A stretch of DNA of 64,000 nucleotides, from the NCBI GenBank assembly GCA_024364735.1, contig JAGFNQ010000854.1:370916-434915 (forward strand), read 5' to 3'. Within the stretch, counting starts at the first letter, position 1, and every line of letters starts with the position of its first letter. Shown here one piece after another: positions 11,401-24,588 of the stretch. The position numbers were made by a program, and so were the translations under genes. Source of the stretch: Boesenbergia rotunda (Eukaryota; Streptophyta; Magnoliopsida; Zingiberales; Zingiberaceae). The notes under the pieces are model-generated. The model saw only the letters and a program-made list of their open reading frames with translations, did not search any database and was not told the DNA's origin.

Positions 11401-13222
11401 TGATAGATGTGTATACTAAAAGATTTACTTTTTTATATATAAGATCATCTTTATTTTGAATAGAGAATCACAACAACACTGGGTGCTTGTTTATATTAGT
11501 ACATGCATAAAAGTCCTTTACTTTGCATTGTAGATAATATGGTGTGTGGTGTCACACGGAAGATCATGTTATCAGTTCCTTGCTTAGTATAAGTAGAGGC
11601 TCACAACCGAGATGAAATTGGGCAAACCATCGGGATGGTTATAGTGTCATTATGTGTGGTTGGACTTGACCATAGAATTATACTAGTGTGCTTTGAGTAC
11701 ATTGAGCAGGACCAAAACTAGAGGTTATCTAATTAATACTGGCTTGATAATTGGATAGGACCTCAAATTTTATTATGTAGTACGATCCCTAAATCCTGAT
11801 ATAATAATGGGCACATATGATTAATTATTATTTCTTTGATTTACCAATGGGCGAGATCTATTCTGTTAGATCGATAAGCCCAGTAAGTTGGGAAATAATA
11901 TTAATTATATGGTGTGCCATTGATTATTGACAGAATCTGTCCTGGAGAGTCAAGATGATGATGCCCCCTTGATGAGCTCAAAAGGTTCATCATGTTAAAC
12001 CCTGCAGGTGGATTTGATCCAACATGATGATAAGGTTGAGTGGTACTAATCAAGGATCCACAAGTTAATTAATTTAAATTGATAGTAATTTAAATTAATT
12101 GACGGGCATTCGATATCTTAAACACGGGGGGATGGACGACTCATAATATGTGGAGCCCATAAGAAAATATGGGGGTTGGTGAGGAAGTTCAATTAAGATC
12201 CTTTAGTGGAATGAATCTTAATTAATGGATCGAGTTTAGATTCATTAGCGGGCCAAGATCCAACTCCTCCTCTTGGTCCCTACCTTAGCCATATATAAAC
12301 CCCATGGGATCATGAAACCAAGGCTAGACAATCCAATTGATCAACCCAAGGCCTTTCTCTTCTCCTCTCCCTCCATTCTCTCTCCTAGGGCTTTCAGCCG
12401 GCGCAAGGAAGAGGAGATCATCTCCTCTTCTTTTCTTCCTCCTTCCACCACCATCACTTGGCTGGACCCTACATAGACAAGGAAGGGACCTCCTCTTCCT
12501 TTTTTGGTGCTAGGCGACGAGAGAGGGGTGGCCGGCGGGCGGTGGAAGTCGGCGCAAGGTGAGGTTGCGGCGGCGCCGTAAGCTGAGGAGAAGGGAGGTT
12601 TTCGGCCAGGTTTGGGTTGGAGAGAAGCTTGATTCTCTCCTTCATTCTCTTCTTCATCTTCCTCCCTTGGCCTTCCTTGTGGCTGGCGTGAGCTTGGAGG
12701 CTCTCGGTGGCAGGCGGCGCAAGGAGTAGGGGAGAAGGCCGGCGGTTCCAAACCCTAGGGTTAGGGCTTTGATTGGTGTGAAGAGGTGATCCGTTGGAGT
12801 GCCTTGGTGATCTTGGTTCTCGGTAGCTCATCGCCCAAACAATGTCCGGGAGGGGAGGGACATAAGGTAGAAGGCTACGAGGTAAAAGGGAAGGTATAAT
12901 TCTTTCCTTAGCTCCTAATTATTATTTTGTGTCTTATTGATTAGCTTCGTCATTTTATGTAAATTAGTTAATTATTTTGATGTTGTGTCATAGTGAATAA
13001 TTAACTAATTGGACCCTGACCATAAACACAAGAATCAGCGATCCACTCGTCGTCTCTTTTGTGGTCGTTCGGTTAGAAGAATTACAAGGCGCGATCTTTG
13101 TGATTGGCCAAGTTGTAATTCGTACCGAACGATACGATGACGAGATGGTCGTTGGGAGACGGGTCTCCATTCAGATTAATTTTAATCTGTAGACATGGAG
13201 AGGTCTCTCAAGGACGACCAAG
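11401..13222 (+). repeat. Element C1 3' LTR (Angela-like)
   Basis: Starts TGATAGATGTGTATAC right after the polypurine tract ATAAGTGGGAGAT. It matches the C2 LTR (23935 onward) and the fragments at 9745 and 18796. The 3' end is placed where similarity to the 18796-19780 copy stops (ATGGAGAGG then divergence); no clean CA end or target duplication is seen. The ORFs at 12273-12831 lie in the transcribed part of the LTR and look fortuitous. Confidence 0.75.
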
Positions 13223-14342
13223 TATTCTCTAAGGAAACCTGCCAAGCCATACCCAACACCAACACCATTCACCTATGGCTTCCATATTGTGCTTCTCCTT
13301 GTACAGTCCAACCACCCTCTCCTGAGTATGTGTTGAGCACCCAGCCTTAGATCCATGCATGTTAAGGTTGTATCCCATCTGGTCCAACTCCAGCTGCTTG
13401 CCATTTGTTGTTCGCTGGATGGGTTCCAGTTCGTCACCTTTGCCCCCACCCTCGCATTTCTCCTCTGATTCTGCCAACTGTGAGCTCATGCCCTGCATTT
13501 GAGTTGCTGACCCCACTGTGCCTCTACAAGTGCTATCCTTCACACTATGTGGTGTATCCTGTCATTTTGATCAACATATTTCTCCCTATCTGTGCTGTAA
13601 ATGTGTCCAAGGTTGCCATTGTGTCTTATCTGCATCCAAAATCCATTAGAAGTCTACTGTATTTGCCTTCTCACTCCATCACCCTCTGTTTTGACCCCCT
13701 GCCCATTTCTAAGATTTATCAGTTCCTCCATAGTTTGATCCCTGACTGACTGATCGGTAGCTGACAGTAACTGCTTCCCGCTTCCAGTAGCTACCCCATG
13801 TTGTTGTAACCCAATTGTCTGCATATCCTTCTGCACCCTCTTGTCGGGTTGACCAATCTAACTTCCTTCCTGTATCAATGCATGAATACCATCTCGCCTA
13901 CTGTCTTCACCCATAATACCCACACTCTTTGACCTGGAGTTACAGCACCTACTGACCTTCTTGCTCTGCCCCTCTAATGAAATCTACTTCTGCTATGTTC
14001 CTTGCCAGGTTGAGGAGTTATCGCCTCTAAGCTATTAGGCCACATGGTCGGCTGCTTTTGACCCCCCCCCCCCCCCACCAATACAGTTGGCGTTGGTGTT
14101 GGGCTGATCACCGTTAACGCACTTAGCAGGAGGTGTGACTGCTATCAGAGGATACGCCACAACCGATCTTATGATGCCACTTTCTGAAGGTGCACTCGCT
14201 GCAATCTCTAGTCTTCTCTATCACTCCTGCCTTGTGTTACTTTTCAACAAACTGCTGCCCTCATTAACATACCTGGCTGCATTGTGTCCTTGACCTCCAT
14301 GCTGCAATTGAGCTCGCCCTTGCGCTTGTGGAACTCCCTACC

Positions 14343-16606
14343 TGTTGGGACCGGGTGCATGTTGACAAGGATACGGGTTCGTAAAATTTTAAATTTTTAC
14401 GTGCAGCGGAAGAATTAGAATAAAATAATTTCTCAAATTACTTTAACCACGTATCTAGTATGCAACCTTATGATGTGTGGACATGATCATAAATTAAAAC
14501 TTTACGGAAAAGTAAACTAATTTACTTAGTACCTCGCGTAACTCGAAGTAAGGGACGAGATCCAACCGTAGCGTCCCTTGGAAGCTCCGCCTCTATTCGC
14601 ATCCACGCCGAGTTCTCTTCGGGATGACTTCGCAAAGTCACGAGTTTTGTGTCGACGAGAACTACTAGATTCTCCAAAGACACAACTAGAAAATCAAGAG
14701 AGAAGGATGGAAACTAACCACCAAGTAACGGAATCAAAATTCCGGGAAAGGAAGGAAGGAGTCGCGACCCGCTTCTTCTTCTTCTTCGGCACGAACTTGG
14801 TGGAGGAAACTCACAGGCACCCTAGGTGCTTGCGCCGGCCCTAGGGGAGGAGAGAGAGCCGGCCCTAGAGAGAGAAAGGGCGCCGACCCTAGAGAGAGAG
14901 AGAGAGTTAGAGAGAGAGAGGGAGAGAGTTAATCTCTTGATCAATCTATTGAGGAAATCAAGCCTAGCCTTGGTTCCTTTATATAGTAGCCTCTCCCTTG
15001 CCAAGTCTCCCCTTTAACGGAATTTTTCATAAGAAATTTATCCTATAAATTTTTTTATGAATTATTCCGTTTAAACCAAGTTTTATTATAACTAATTTTA
15101 TAATAAAACAAATACATCTCTCCTTTTATTATGGAATAAATTTTACAAGAAATTTATAAATTTTCTTATTATGGAAAAATCAATTCATAATTGATTTTAT
15201 AAAATTAAAATAAACCATTCAATGGATCATTTTAATTTCCATAAAAAATAATAAATTTCTATAAATTTCTTTATATAAATTTCTTTATACAAATTTATTT
15301 ATCCATAATTTATAAAACAAATCGCACTTGATTTATTTTATAAAATAAACCAAATAAATTGGTTCTCTCTTTTATTGTGGCCGGCCAAACCAAAGAGGGT
15401 GGGCACCCTCTTTGGCCGGCCACTTCAAGCCCAATCCCTCGCGAATTAAACTCATTTAATTCGCCCGATAAGCATTCAAAAGACTTAGCCATTTTTAGCT
15501 TCCGTTGCGCCTCTGATTAACTCAGATTCGACTTATTTCTCTTGATCGAAAAATCCAATTTTCAACTCGTTTTAAATCCCTCGGATTACTCGTAGTGCGT
15601 GTGACTAAATAGGCTTTCGATTTATGTTGGCCGTCTATAATCAACTAATTATAGAACGATCATGAGTGGCACCTAGTAGTATATCATGACCCCCAATTAA
15701 TCGAAAGATCAACGGTTGACCTCAGAAGTAATTCTGAAACCCTTCAGCAGCTCTAATGAATCGTGCCCCATTCCCTTCACCATCTTATACCCACTTGGTT
15801 CAGGACATGGTCTGTGTGTGTCAGTCCCCACTAGGCTGACTACGTCACACCTAGCCCAAATAGTGTCTTTCTCGTCCTTTGGATTTCTAATTACTCTCAT
15901 GTATTTAAGAGACTCATACTCTAAACATGACATGCTCTGGCCAGAGGCTTTGAGTAACAATCCGACGATAGGCCTGGGTATACATCTCCTCGCAAGGAGT
16001 GGTGAATCCTTTGTAGGCTGTTCAAACATCTTCGGGCACTTCGGCTTATACCCAATCATCCTGGGTCCACACCTCCTTGGAGATGCTTGCTTAAGATGTT
16101 AAAGTATAAGTCTCCATGACCAAGATGACTTGAACACCTCAAGTCAAAGGAACATCGCACTTAAGCTGCAGTAAGAACTTCACTGACATATCTATATAGA
16201 TTACCATATGAATTTTTACAGCTAGTCACTCCAATGAACTAGTTCCCTTAACTAGCATCCATGTTTATCTTCGGACATCCCAATGTCACCAGCCAGTGAG
16301 AATCAGCTGATTAGAGAATAACCCATGCTAGTCTCAACAGAATTGATAGTGTCCGTTTTTATCAATTCATCGACTAGGGATATTTTCAATACTTCATAAT
16401 TGCACATGTAGAGATAATCACTAGTTGTGATCCTATCACAAATTCTCTTATGCTGTGAATTGTATTGCGGACATTCAGCAGATGAGTTTAAGATCCCAAT
16501 CAAATACACAAACATGTATACTCAAATAGTGAATTATCATTTATTAAAATAAATGTTTACAACCATAAGGCGATTGCCTTAGGACACTTCTCTGATATCA
16601 CTAACA
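14343..16606 (-). mobile_element. Solo LTR (2264 bp), probably copia
   Basis: Has TGTTGGGACC at its left end and CACTAACA at its right end, flanked by the perfect duplication CTACC (14338-14342 and 16607-16611). The minus strand contains TATATAAAGG near 14981, which suggests minus orientation, so the LTR reads TGTTAGTGATATC from the right. No internal domain is present. It is not similar enough to the other LTRs in the window to be placed with them. Confidence 0.88.
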
Positions 16607-16677
16607 CTACCCCTGTGTAGCTGTGTTTTTTTCCCTTCCTCCAGCTCCACTTCACTTCGCCTGGCTGTCAACCTTCC

Positions 16678-17820
16678 TTAGTTGTCTGCTACGGAACGCA
16701 ATTGCATTGATAACTTATAGTTGTGCTGATAGTGCCCTAGCTCCTTACATTTACTGTACATCTTCAATGGAGATTCAAAGACCACCTGTAGATCCACCTC
16801 TCGTCCATCTGGGAGTCTCATTGGAATTGAGCCTGGTAGCACCTTAGTGATGTCCATTTCAACTAAGACTCGGGCAAAGCTGATACGCTCCTTCATTTGT
16901 GTAACTCGATCAATATAAAGAGGATTACCCACCATTGACACCACCTTGCTTAAACCAGATACAGTCCAGCAGTCTACAGGAAGCCCAAATATTTGCATCC
17001 ATAGAGGCACCTAACTCTGCGATTCCAACTGGAAACTGAAGCATTGCAGCATCACCTTGAGATACAATGGACATCCATAAACTACATAAGGCCCATTCTT
17101 CATAACACGCTCCGCATCCTCCTTTGCATCAAATTTGAACACTAGCCATAATGTATGATGAGTGAACATTTCATGCGGTGCCCGCCATCTTCTTGTAAGA
17201 TCCTTCAGCGCTTGCCATCCTGGAATCCTTCCAATAAATCTCCCTACCAAGCAATGACCCATAGCACTCTCCATCGACTGCATGTCCTCCTACTCTAGGG
17301 GTGCCCTTGTGTCTGTATGTTGAACTCTGCTGAGAGCCATACTGACATCACAGTGGCGGTTTGCCTTGAATAGATCCACCCATTTCTTCCCTTCAACCAG
17401 ACCAGCCGACACCAGTTGCGAGATTGATTCTGTAACCTGCGCTGCCTCTGAGATCCTAGCTGTCTCTGAACCCTTTGCTGCATCTGGCCCGACGGCTATT
17501 TCCGGAACCTGCTTCATAGCTAGAGGCATAGATCTATCAGAGACCCTAGCTTCCTCTGGAGCCCTAACTGCATCTAGAACCTGGTTGCCCTCATTTTGCC
17601 CCTTTGCTCGACTTGTGTTTCCGTCTTCCCCTCGCAACTGCCAAGCATCACTGCCATCCGGCCTTGTCAGCAACCTTCGGTCATCAGTCGACCCATCCGG
17701 CCTTGTCAGCAACCTTCAGACATCAGCCGGCCGACTCCCCCAAGCACGGCGATCGACCAATCTTCGCGTAGCTAGAAATCGCCTCGGCGGTGGCCTTTGT
17801 CTTGCGAACCCACGCATCTG
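16678..17820 (-). pseudogene. LINE ORF1 (DUF4283-type RNA-binding protein with zinc knuckle)
   Basis: ORF1 of plant L1 elements is an RNA-binding protein that packages the element RNA. The N-terminus (from about 17820) is basic and contains an imperfect duplication of RLLTRPDGS. The middle has the DUF4283-like stretch LVGRFIGRIPGW..WRAPH..LWLVFKFDAKEDAERVMKNGPY. WMQIFGLPVDCW follows, then a degenerate knuckle CKELGHYQHNYK in which the last Cys is Tyr. In-frame stops lie near 17737, 17290-17292, 17011-17013 and 16678-16680. It is inactive. Confidence 0.8.
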
Positions 17821-18795
17821 ACCGATTGCCCCCGATCTTATCTTTTAGGTATTGGATGACGGGTTTGTTATCGGATGCGGTTCAGCCCGTTTCCCACTAA
17901 CCCGGATCCATTACTCTTTAGTTTCAAATTCAAACGTTGCTTCTGTCCTCTCCTCGGGAAGTACAGTTCTCCCTCCCAATCCAATCCCGGCCAGAGTTTG
18001 TCCCAGGTCACATCTTCATCCTCCTCACACTTCCAACTGCACAGTGCGCATCCCCGGCCAACTGCACAGTCCGCCTCCCTGGCCAATGGCACAGTGCGTC
18101 TCCTTGGCCACCGGCGCCTCCTCCCCTCCCACCCACCGGAGTTAATAGCCCTCCTACTGTCTCCAAGTAGATCACTTATAACCAGAACCAGGAGTTGCAA
18201 CACCCTCCTACTACTGTCTCACCGCCACTACAGGTTCTACTCCTCCCTGGCTCAGCACTTCCCACCTTGCCGGACTCTAGCACTACTTTCCAGTGAGCCT
18301 CATCACCTCCCTGCAAGGAGGGGGAGTAGCACTCCCTAAACAAGTCTTACCTGGAAGCGCCTAGAGTCCTCTGACGTCAGGAAGAACCTTCACCGGCAAC
18401 ATCGACCACATGTCGCACCGTATCACTCTGGCCTCTACTCTAACCTGTACCCCTCCTTCCTTCTGTGCTATGTTTCAATGACCCCTATACTGAACCAAGC
18501 ACCTACCCTCCCCCGTATGCCTAACACCCGAGCCACCTCACCTTCTAGCCATCCTCACTAGCTCCAGTGACTGTAACTCCCGATTAGTTACACCTCCAAC
18601 CATCCTTCAAGTTACCTGTAACCGAAGCTTCTTCCAACCTTACTAAGTACTACACCCCTGCTATCCCATGGCTTGCTCTCTCCTCACCAAGGTGGAAACT
18701 AGCCGGAAACAAAGAGGGTTGAACCCCACCGGAATCTAGAGAGAAGCTGGAGTTTCTCACTCTAACTGAGAGTTCATTCACTGACTGCTCATAAA

Positions 18796-19780
18796 GATTA
18801 TCATGTAAATCCTGTAGGTGGACTTGGTCCGACATAATAATAAGGTTGAGTGGTACTACTCTTAGAGTTAGATATTAATTAATTAAATTATCAGTAATTT
18901 AATTAATTAATGGACATGTGATATCTTAAACATGGGGAAAAAATATACACATAATAAGGTGGAGCTCATATATTAATATGGGGTTGGTGCGGTAGTTCAA
19001 TAATAACCCTAGTGGAGCAGGTTATTATTAACGGATCGGGTTTAGGATCCGTTAGAAGACCAAAACCAACTCCTCCTCATGGTCTCTATTGTAGCCTATA
19101 AATACCTCATGAGCCATCAAGAGACAAAAAAACATTAACCTAGTTCTCTCCTCTCCCTCTCTCTCTCTCTCTCTCTCTCCTAGAGTTGGGCGGCGCCGGC
19201 TACAAGGGAGGAGGGGCTCTCGGTACGATTTGGGAAGAAGGGAAGGAGATCATTATCTCTTCTCTTCTATCCTTTAGGGCGTGCGGCATCAACAAGGAAG
19301 AAGGAGAGGTTTCGGCGCAAGGGAGAAGGAAGAAGGAGAACTTCTTCCTTTGGGTCGGCGGCAACAAGAAGGAAGGATTCCTTCTTTTGGTTGGCGCAAG
19401 CAAGAGGAAGGAGAAGGTAGTGTTTGGTGGCTTTGTTTCTTGGAAGATCGTCGCCCACACGATGTCTAAGAAAAGGACAGGAATACGATAGAAGATCAAG
19501 AGATAAAACAAGAGGTATAATCTTGTTCTTGTTTCATTCTTCTTTAATTGTATTATTTACATGGACCCCAAAGTTAAACACAAGAACCGGCGATCCATAA
19601 TTCGTCATCTATCCCGTGGCTATTTGATAAAGGAGTTCGATTGCTTGAACAACTAGTTTGTTCAAGCGATCACTCAATCAAATAGCATGATGATGAAAAA
19701 GGTCGTTCGGAAAATTTTCTTTCCATCCTGATTAGTTCTAATCAATAGAATTTTTAATCTGGGGATATGGAGAGGAATTA
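18796..19780 (+). repeat. Angela-like LTR, 3' half fragment
   Basis: Matches the C1 LTR from about position 11996 (TAAATCCTGTAGGTGGA) through the region before GATATGGAGAGG. The first about 600 bases of the LTR are missing and the LINE abuts directly. It includes a CT microsatellite (about 19155-19178). The ORFs 19186-19511 are in the purine-rich transcribed part and are not genes. Confidence 0.78.
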
Positions 19781-20330
19781 CAACGAAACCAACACATGAC
19801 AAATTGATTGTACCCTTCTGGCAACGATTGTAGGATAAAGTCCATGGCCAATTCTTGACCTAGTGGAAATTCTAGTCTTTCAAGGTTCTCGACATACCCA
19901 ATAATCTTGAGTACGTGAGTTCCTATGGGAGTTCCTTCTTGCATCATGCATCCAAATATGGCCTTAGACACCTCAGACCGCTAGTTCCTAGCTTGCCCTT
20001 GATATAGTTGTTTTAAGTGCTCAATCATATCATGTGTATCCATGTTCTCATGTTGCTTCTGAAGCTCAGAGTTTATGGTGGCAAGCATGAGACATGATAC
20101 ATCAAGTGCATCATCCTGATGCTTCTTGTAAGCATCGTTTTCGGCGAGAGTGGTGGTAGTAATGGGTGCTTCTGGAAGAGGTTGCTCTAGGACGTACAGT
20201 TTTCATTCTTGCTTGAGAACGATCCTTAAGTTTTTGTACCAGTCTAGGAAATTAGCTCCCTTGAGCTTCTCCTTCTCAAGGACGGATCGCAGAGAGAGAG
20301 AGTATTTGACATGGTAGATGACATGGTGAT
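19781..20330 (-). pseudogene. Angela-like gag, N-terminal part
   Basis: The minus strand from about 20327 codes for SVLEKEKLKGANFLDWYKN and continues, with stops, into EGTPIGTHVLKIIGYVENLE and LGQELAMDFILQSLPEGYNQF, the UBN2 gag domain of Angela-type copia. Stops near 20200 and 19980 interrupt it. It points away from the plus-strand pol that begins at 21481, so the two cannot be one simple element. Confidence 0.8.
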
Positions 20331-21480
20331 CTACAATAGTAAAATATACAAAAATAAGTATCATATCTAAATCATTTAATTAGGTCATTAATTAAATGAC
20401 ACTCCCACTGAATCGTAGAGCTCTGGTAGGGGCTAGTCATGGATGTGGGCAAACTAAATTTGCCCACACTACTAGCTTCAAACCAAATAGCGACTATATT
20501 CATGTGGGACAAGATCCATATTATACCTCATCTTGAGTTAGCTTTGGCTAATCGCCCAAGACTTAGTATAATTAGATAGGTAATATTTTACTAATTAAAT
20601 CTTATGCAACTCTTGGAAACAGAGGGTCAAGATCCACATTAAACATCATCTTGAGTTAGCTTTGGCTAATCGCCCAAGACTTAGTCTAATTATTCTCTTA
20701 CCCAATTTTCTCAACTTTTAGAATATGCCTCTAAGTTTATCAATTCAATTGAGGTGACTTAGTTAAGTCTCACCCAAAGTTAGATAGCAAGACATCACAA
20801 TTGTCCTCTTGCACTCTACCAAGATAAAATGTGTCGCTTTGCTTTAGCAAATCCAAAAACAAATGATCAAGATAGTTTATGAGTACCAAACTTTGGTAGG
20901 CATATCGAGTTGACTTAATTAAGATAAATGTTTATCTAATCATGCATCACATACAGATATTGTATATATCAATATATAAGCGGTAAAACATGACATGGTT
21001 ATAACCCGTATACTACGATCATCTCAAGTCAATGAGAAAATCAATAGTCAACCTAGGGATAGCATCTTCTCCAAGTGTATCCTTCGGTCATCATGTGTCG
21101 TCGGCATCCTTCTTGTAACCTCATCCTTCAATGAGCATTCTACTCCTCGTTTTACACATTACAAATTCAGAAAACTCGAGTTACATTCGAGTCTAAATCT
21201 AATTTTCAACTAGAAAAATAGAGATAAGTCACGACACGCAGACCGTATTATGAATTACATTACAACATGCACACACGCATACATCCAATCATTTTGGGTT
21301 TAAGGCCATAACCATACACTATTTCATCAATCACACACAATAGATTTAGGACATCAATTTTCATTATGATTGTAAAAATGCTCATGAGTCGAAACCATAA
21401 GTTATAAAATTTGTTGAGTACAATCGGACCATAGTACACTTTTATATTTCATATGATGATGCTATGAACTTTTATTTTGA
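20331..21480. other. Untranslated leader-like sequence between opposed Angela pieces
   Basis: No coding evidence. A block containing CATCTTGAGTTAGCTTTGGC and CGCCCAAGACTTAGT occurs twice (about 20500-20570 and 20630-20690). Its position next to a minus-strand gag start suggests the leader of that gag, but no primer site or LTR end is found. Positions 21220-21480 hold nothing I recognise. Confidence 0.4.
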
Positions 21481-23826
21481 TTAACACAAACTTTTGGTTC
21501 AAAGAATTCAAGGCTGATGTGGAGAAACGTCAAGGTAAAAGTATCAAGACCTTACGGTATGATCGTGAGGGTGAGTACCTCTTGGGAGAGTTTAGGAGTT
21601 ACTTTTCAGAGGTTGGGATTCAATCCCAATTGTTCACACCTGGTACACCCCAGCAGAATGGTGTAGCAGAGCGAAGGAATAGGACTCTTATAGAGATGGT
21701 TAGAACGATGATGACTTATTCTGAGTTACCGAATTCGTTCTGGGGATATGCTCTGGAAATGACAATGTATATTCTGAACTTGGTACCATCTAAATCAGTA
21801 CCCTCTACTCCCACAGAATTGTGGATTGGGTGTAAACCTAGTCTGAGACATATTCGGATTTGGGGTAGTCCAACACATGTGTTGAAGGAAGATACTGATA
21901 AGTTGGAATCTCGTACAGAAGTACGCTTGTTCGTAGGCTATCCTAAAGGAACGAAAGGTAGTTTGTTCTATAGTCGAAAAGATCAGAAGGTCATCGTTAG
22001 CACGAATGCCCAATTTTTAGAAGAAGACTATGTGATGAACCACAAGCCCATGAGTAAGATTGTTATATAGGAAATGAGAGTGGAAGTTTCAACTACAGGA
22101 CCAACCGTACAAGATGGCATACCACAAGTGACTGCACCATGTGTTACAACGGATACACAGATAGTACCTCGTCATAGTGAGAGGGTTGTTAGAAAACTCG
22201 ACAAATTCATGATTTTGGGAGAGTCGTCGGACTTGGTCCTGGTGATCATGAACCTGATCCCTGGACCTATGACGAGACACTCCAAGATAAAGATGAGTAT
22301 CTTGGCAAAAGGCAATGAATTCTGAGATAAAATCTATGGATTCTAATCAAGTCTGGGAGCTAGTAGAACCACCCGATGGTGTAAAAGTCATTGGATGCAA
22401 GTGAATCTACTAAAGAAAGAGAGGATCAGACGGGAAGGTAGAGACCTTCAAAGCAAGGCTTGTTGCGAAGGGGTATACTCAGAAAGAGGGTATCGATTAT
22501 GAGGAGACCTTTTCGCCGGTAGTCATGCTTAAGTCTATCCGGATTCTCTTGTCTATTGCCGCTCATATGGATTATGAGATTTGGTAAATGGATGTCAAGA
22601 CAGCTTTCCTTAACGGAAGTCTTGAGGAAAACATCTATATGAAGCAACCAGAGGGATTCATTGCGAAGGGCAAAGAACATCTTATGTGTAAGCTTAATCG
22701 GTCCATTTATGGATTGAAGCAAGCTTCAAGATCTTAGAACATCCGGTTTGATGAGGTAATCCAGTCATATGGATTTATTCAAAGCCCAGATGAGTCTTGT
22801 GTATACAGAAGATGTGATGGAAACGTGGTGGTATTTCTTGTACTATACATAGATGACATTTTGCTCATTGGCAACAATGTCAAAGAGTTGTCAGACGTAA
22901 GGGTATGGTTGTCTAGATAGTTTGATATGAAGGACTTGGGAGAAGCTGGACACATCCTTTGGATCAAAGTTATAATAGATCGCAAGAAAAGGATGTTGTG
23001 CTTATCTCAAGCTTCATACATTGATACTGTCCTAGCTCGTTTTAGCATGCAAAACTCCAAGAAAAGTTTTCTACCTTTTCGGCATGGAGTACCTCTATCT
23101 AAGGAGATGTGTCCAAAAACTTCAAAGGAGATAGAGGAGATGAAGGCAGTTCCTTATGCTTCGGTTGTAGGAAACCTCATGTATGCTATGTTATGTACGA
23201 GACCGAATATCTGCTTTTCCATAGACATGGTTAACATATATCAAAGTAATCCAGGACAGGGACATTGGATTGCGATAAAGCATATATTGAAGTACCTGAA
23301 AAGGACTAGGGATTATATGCTAGTTTACTAGGCAGATCAATTACTCCCTGTGGGTTATACGGATTCTGACTTCCAATCAGATAGGGATAACAGTAAATCT
23401 ACCTCGGGGTATGTGTTTACTTTGGGAGGTGGAGTCATAGTATGGAGGAGTATCAAGCAGAAATGCATTGTAGACTCCACCATGGAAGCTGAGTATGTGG
23501 TGACCTCTGAGGCAGCCAAGGAAGTTGTATGGCTCAGGAACTTCTTAATGGGCATAAATGTGATTCCTGGTTTGCCCCGAGCTATCACAATTTATTGTGA
23601 TAATAGTGGTGCAGTAGCAAACTCGAAGGAACCACGAGCCCATAAGGCAAGTAAACACATAGAGAGCAAGTACCACCTGATACGAGAGATCGTAAAACGA
23701 GGAGAAGTTGTTGTCGCCAAGATTGCATCAGAGGATAACCTGGCAGATCCTTTCACTAAGGCCCTTCCAGCGTGTGCTTATGATGGGCATGTGGAGGGGA
23801 TGGGAATCAAATGTATGGCAGTTTGA
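21481..23826 (+). pseudogene. Element C2 (Angela-like) pol: integrase core, RT, RNase H
   Basis: Begins abruptly in integrase (KEFKADVEKRQGKSIKTLR). The second catalytic Asp motif is YDREGEY; PQQNGVAERRN carries the Glu. The frame is open to 22070, then broken. RT motifs are FKARLVAKGYTQKEGIDY, MDVKTAFLNG, SIYGLKQAS and LYIDDILLIGN. RNase H motifs are GYTDSDF, STMEAEY, YCDNSGA and SKHIESKYH, ending FTKALPACAY. Stops or shifts lie near 22070, 22325-22440, 22586, 22735, 22918 and 23329. Gag, protease and the first integrase Asp are missing. Confidence 0.9.
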
Positions 23827-24412
23827 TGGCAGCATAGTCTTTCAGTTTAAGTGGGAAATTGTTAGGATGTATACTAAAAGCCTAGCTTTTGTATAGACAT
23901 CTATATTTTGGAATAAGAATCACATGGTCATTGTTGTTAGATGAATACTAAAAGACTTGTCTTTTTATATGATCATCTACATTTTGAAAGAGAATCACAA
24001 CAACACAGTTGCATGTTTATATTAGTATATGCATAACCGTCTCATACTCTACATTGTAGATAACATGGTGTATGGTGACACACGGAAGATGTAACGACCC
24101 GGAAAATTTTCTCAATATTTTCTTTAAAATATTGATCATATCTAGATAGTGTTTGAGGAACCTAGAAATACTAGTACGAATTTTAGCCTAGTTATCTACG
24201 ATTTTCCCATTTAAATTGAGAAGCTAAGTACTAATGGGCCTTATATGGGCTTTTCTAGTACCATGGTTATTAGTGGATTTTAGGTAGAATTTAATATAAA
24301 TATAAATGGGTTTTTATTAGGAATATTAGCATAATTATGGGTGAGTCTTAGGGGAATTTTCGAAATTAAAAGAAAAATAAAAATAAAATGAAGTAAAAAT
24401 AAAGTGCATGCA

Positions 24413-24476
24413 CCAAGGATTGAACCTTGGACCTAGTATACTACCATGCATGTATTAACCAATTCACCTAGCAAGA
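24413..24476 (-). other. tRNA-like segment antisense to gypsy LTR 1
   Basis: The minus strand holds an A-box-like TAGGTGAATTGG (24459-24470) and a B box GGTTCAATCC (24417-24426) closed by a CCAAGG..CCTTGG T-arm stem. The boxes are spaced as in a tRNA gene. Overall it resembles a degraded tRNA, perhaps Asn-like (inference). A matching segment lies at 43598-43658. Confidence 0.6.
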
Positions 24477-24581
24477 GAGTGCTAGTAGAGAATGAAGTGG
24501 ATTTTGGTTAAGGCTTAGGGAAAATGAAGAGTCACCAAGGGAAGAGACACCATGACTCTTCACTTGCCCTCCTTTATGTGG

Positions 24582-24588
24582 TATAAAA
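24582..24588 (+). promoter_or_regulatory. Likely TATA box of gypsy LTR 1
   Basis: GTATAAAAGC lies about 490 bases into the LTR, downstream of the antisense tRNA-like segment. Confidence 0.55.

Larger units (their letters stand above)
13223..18795 (-). mobile_element. LINE (L1-type) 5' half, minus strand, split by a solo LTR
   Basis: Reading leftward: 5' untranslated region (about 17830-18795), ORF1 (17820 to 16678 and beyond), then its C-terminal and linker sequence resuming at 14342 after the solo LTR and running to about 13223. ORF2 (endonuclease and RT) is absent. Plant LINEs are usually truncated at the 5' end, so loss of the 3' part here implies later rearrangement against the Angela LTR. 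The 15-base C run at about 14061-14075 lies inside it. The ends are approximate. Confidence 0.65.

Noticed and set aside
12273..12831. ORFs in the C1 LTR with Pro/Arg-rich products
   Set aside because: Situated in the transcribed part of the LTR; the equivalent frames in sister LTRs (19186-19511, 28068-28466) are not conserved.
17868..18339. Overlapping ORFs on both strands upstream of LINE ORF1
   Set aside because: GC-rich LINE 5' region; no domain and no shared frame with ORF1.
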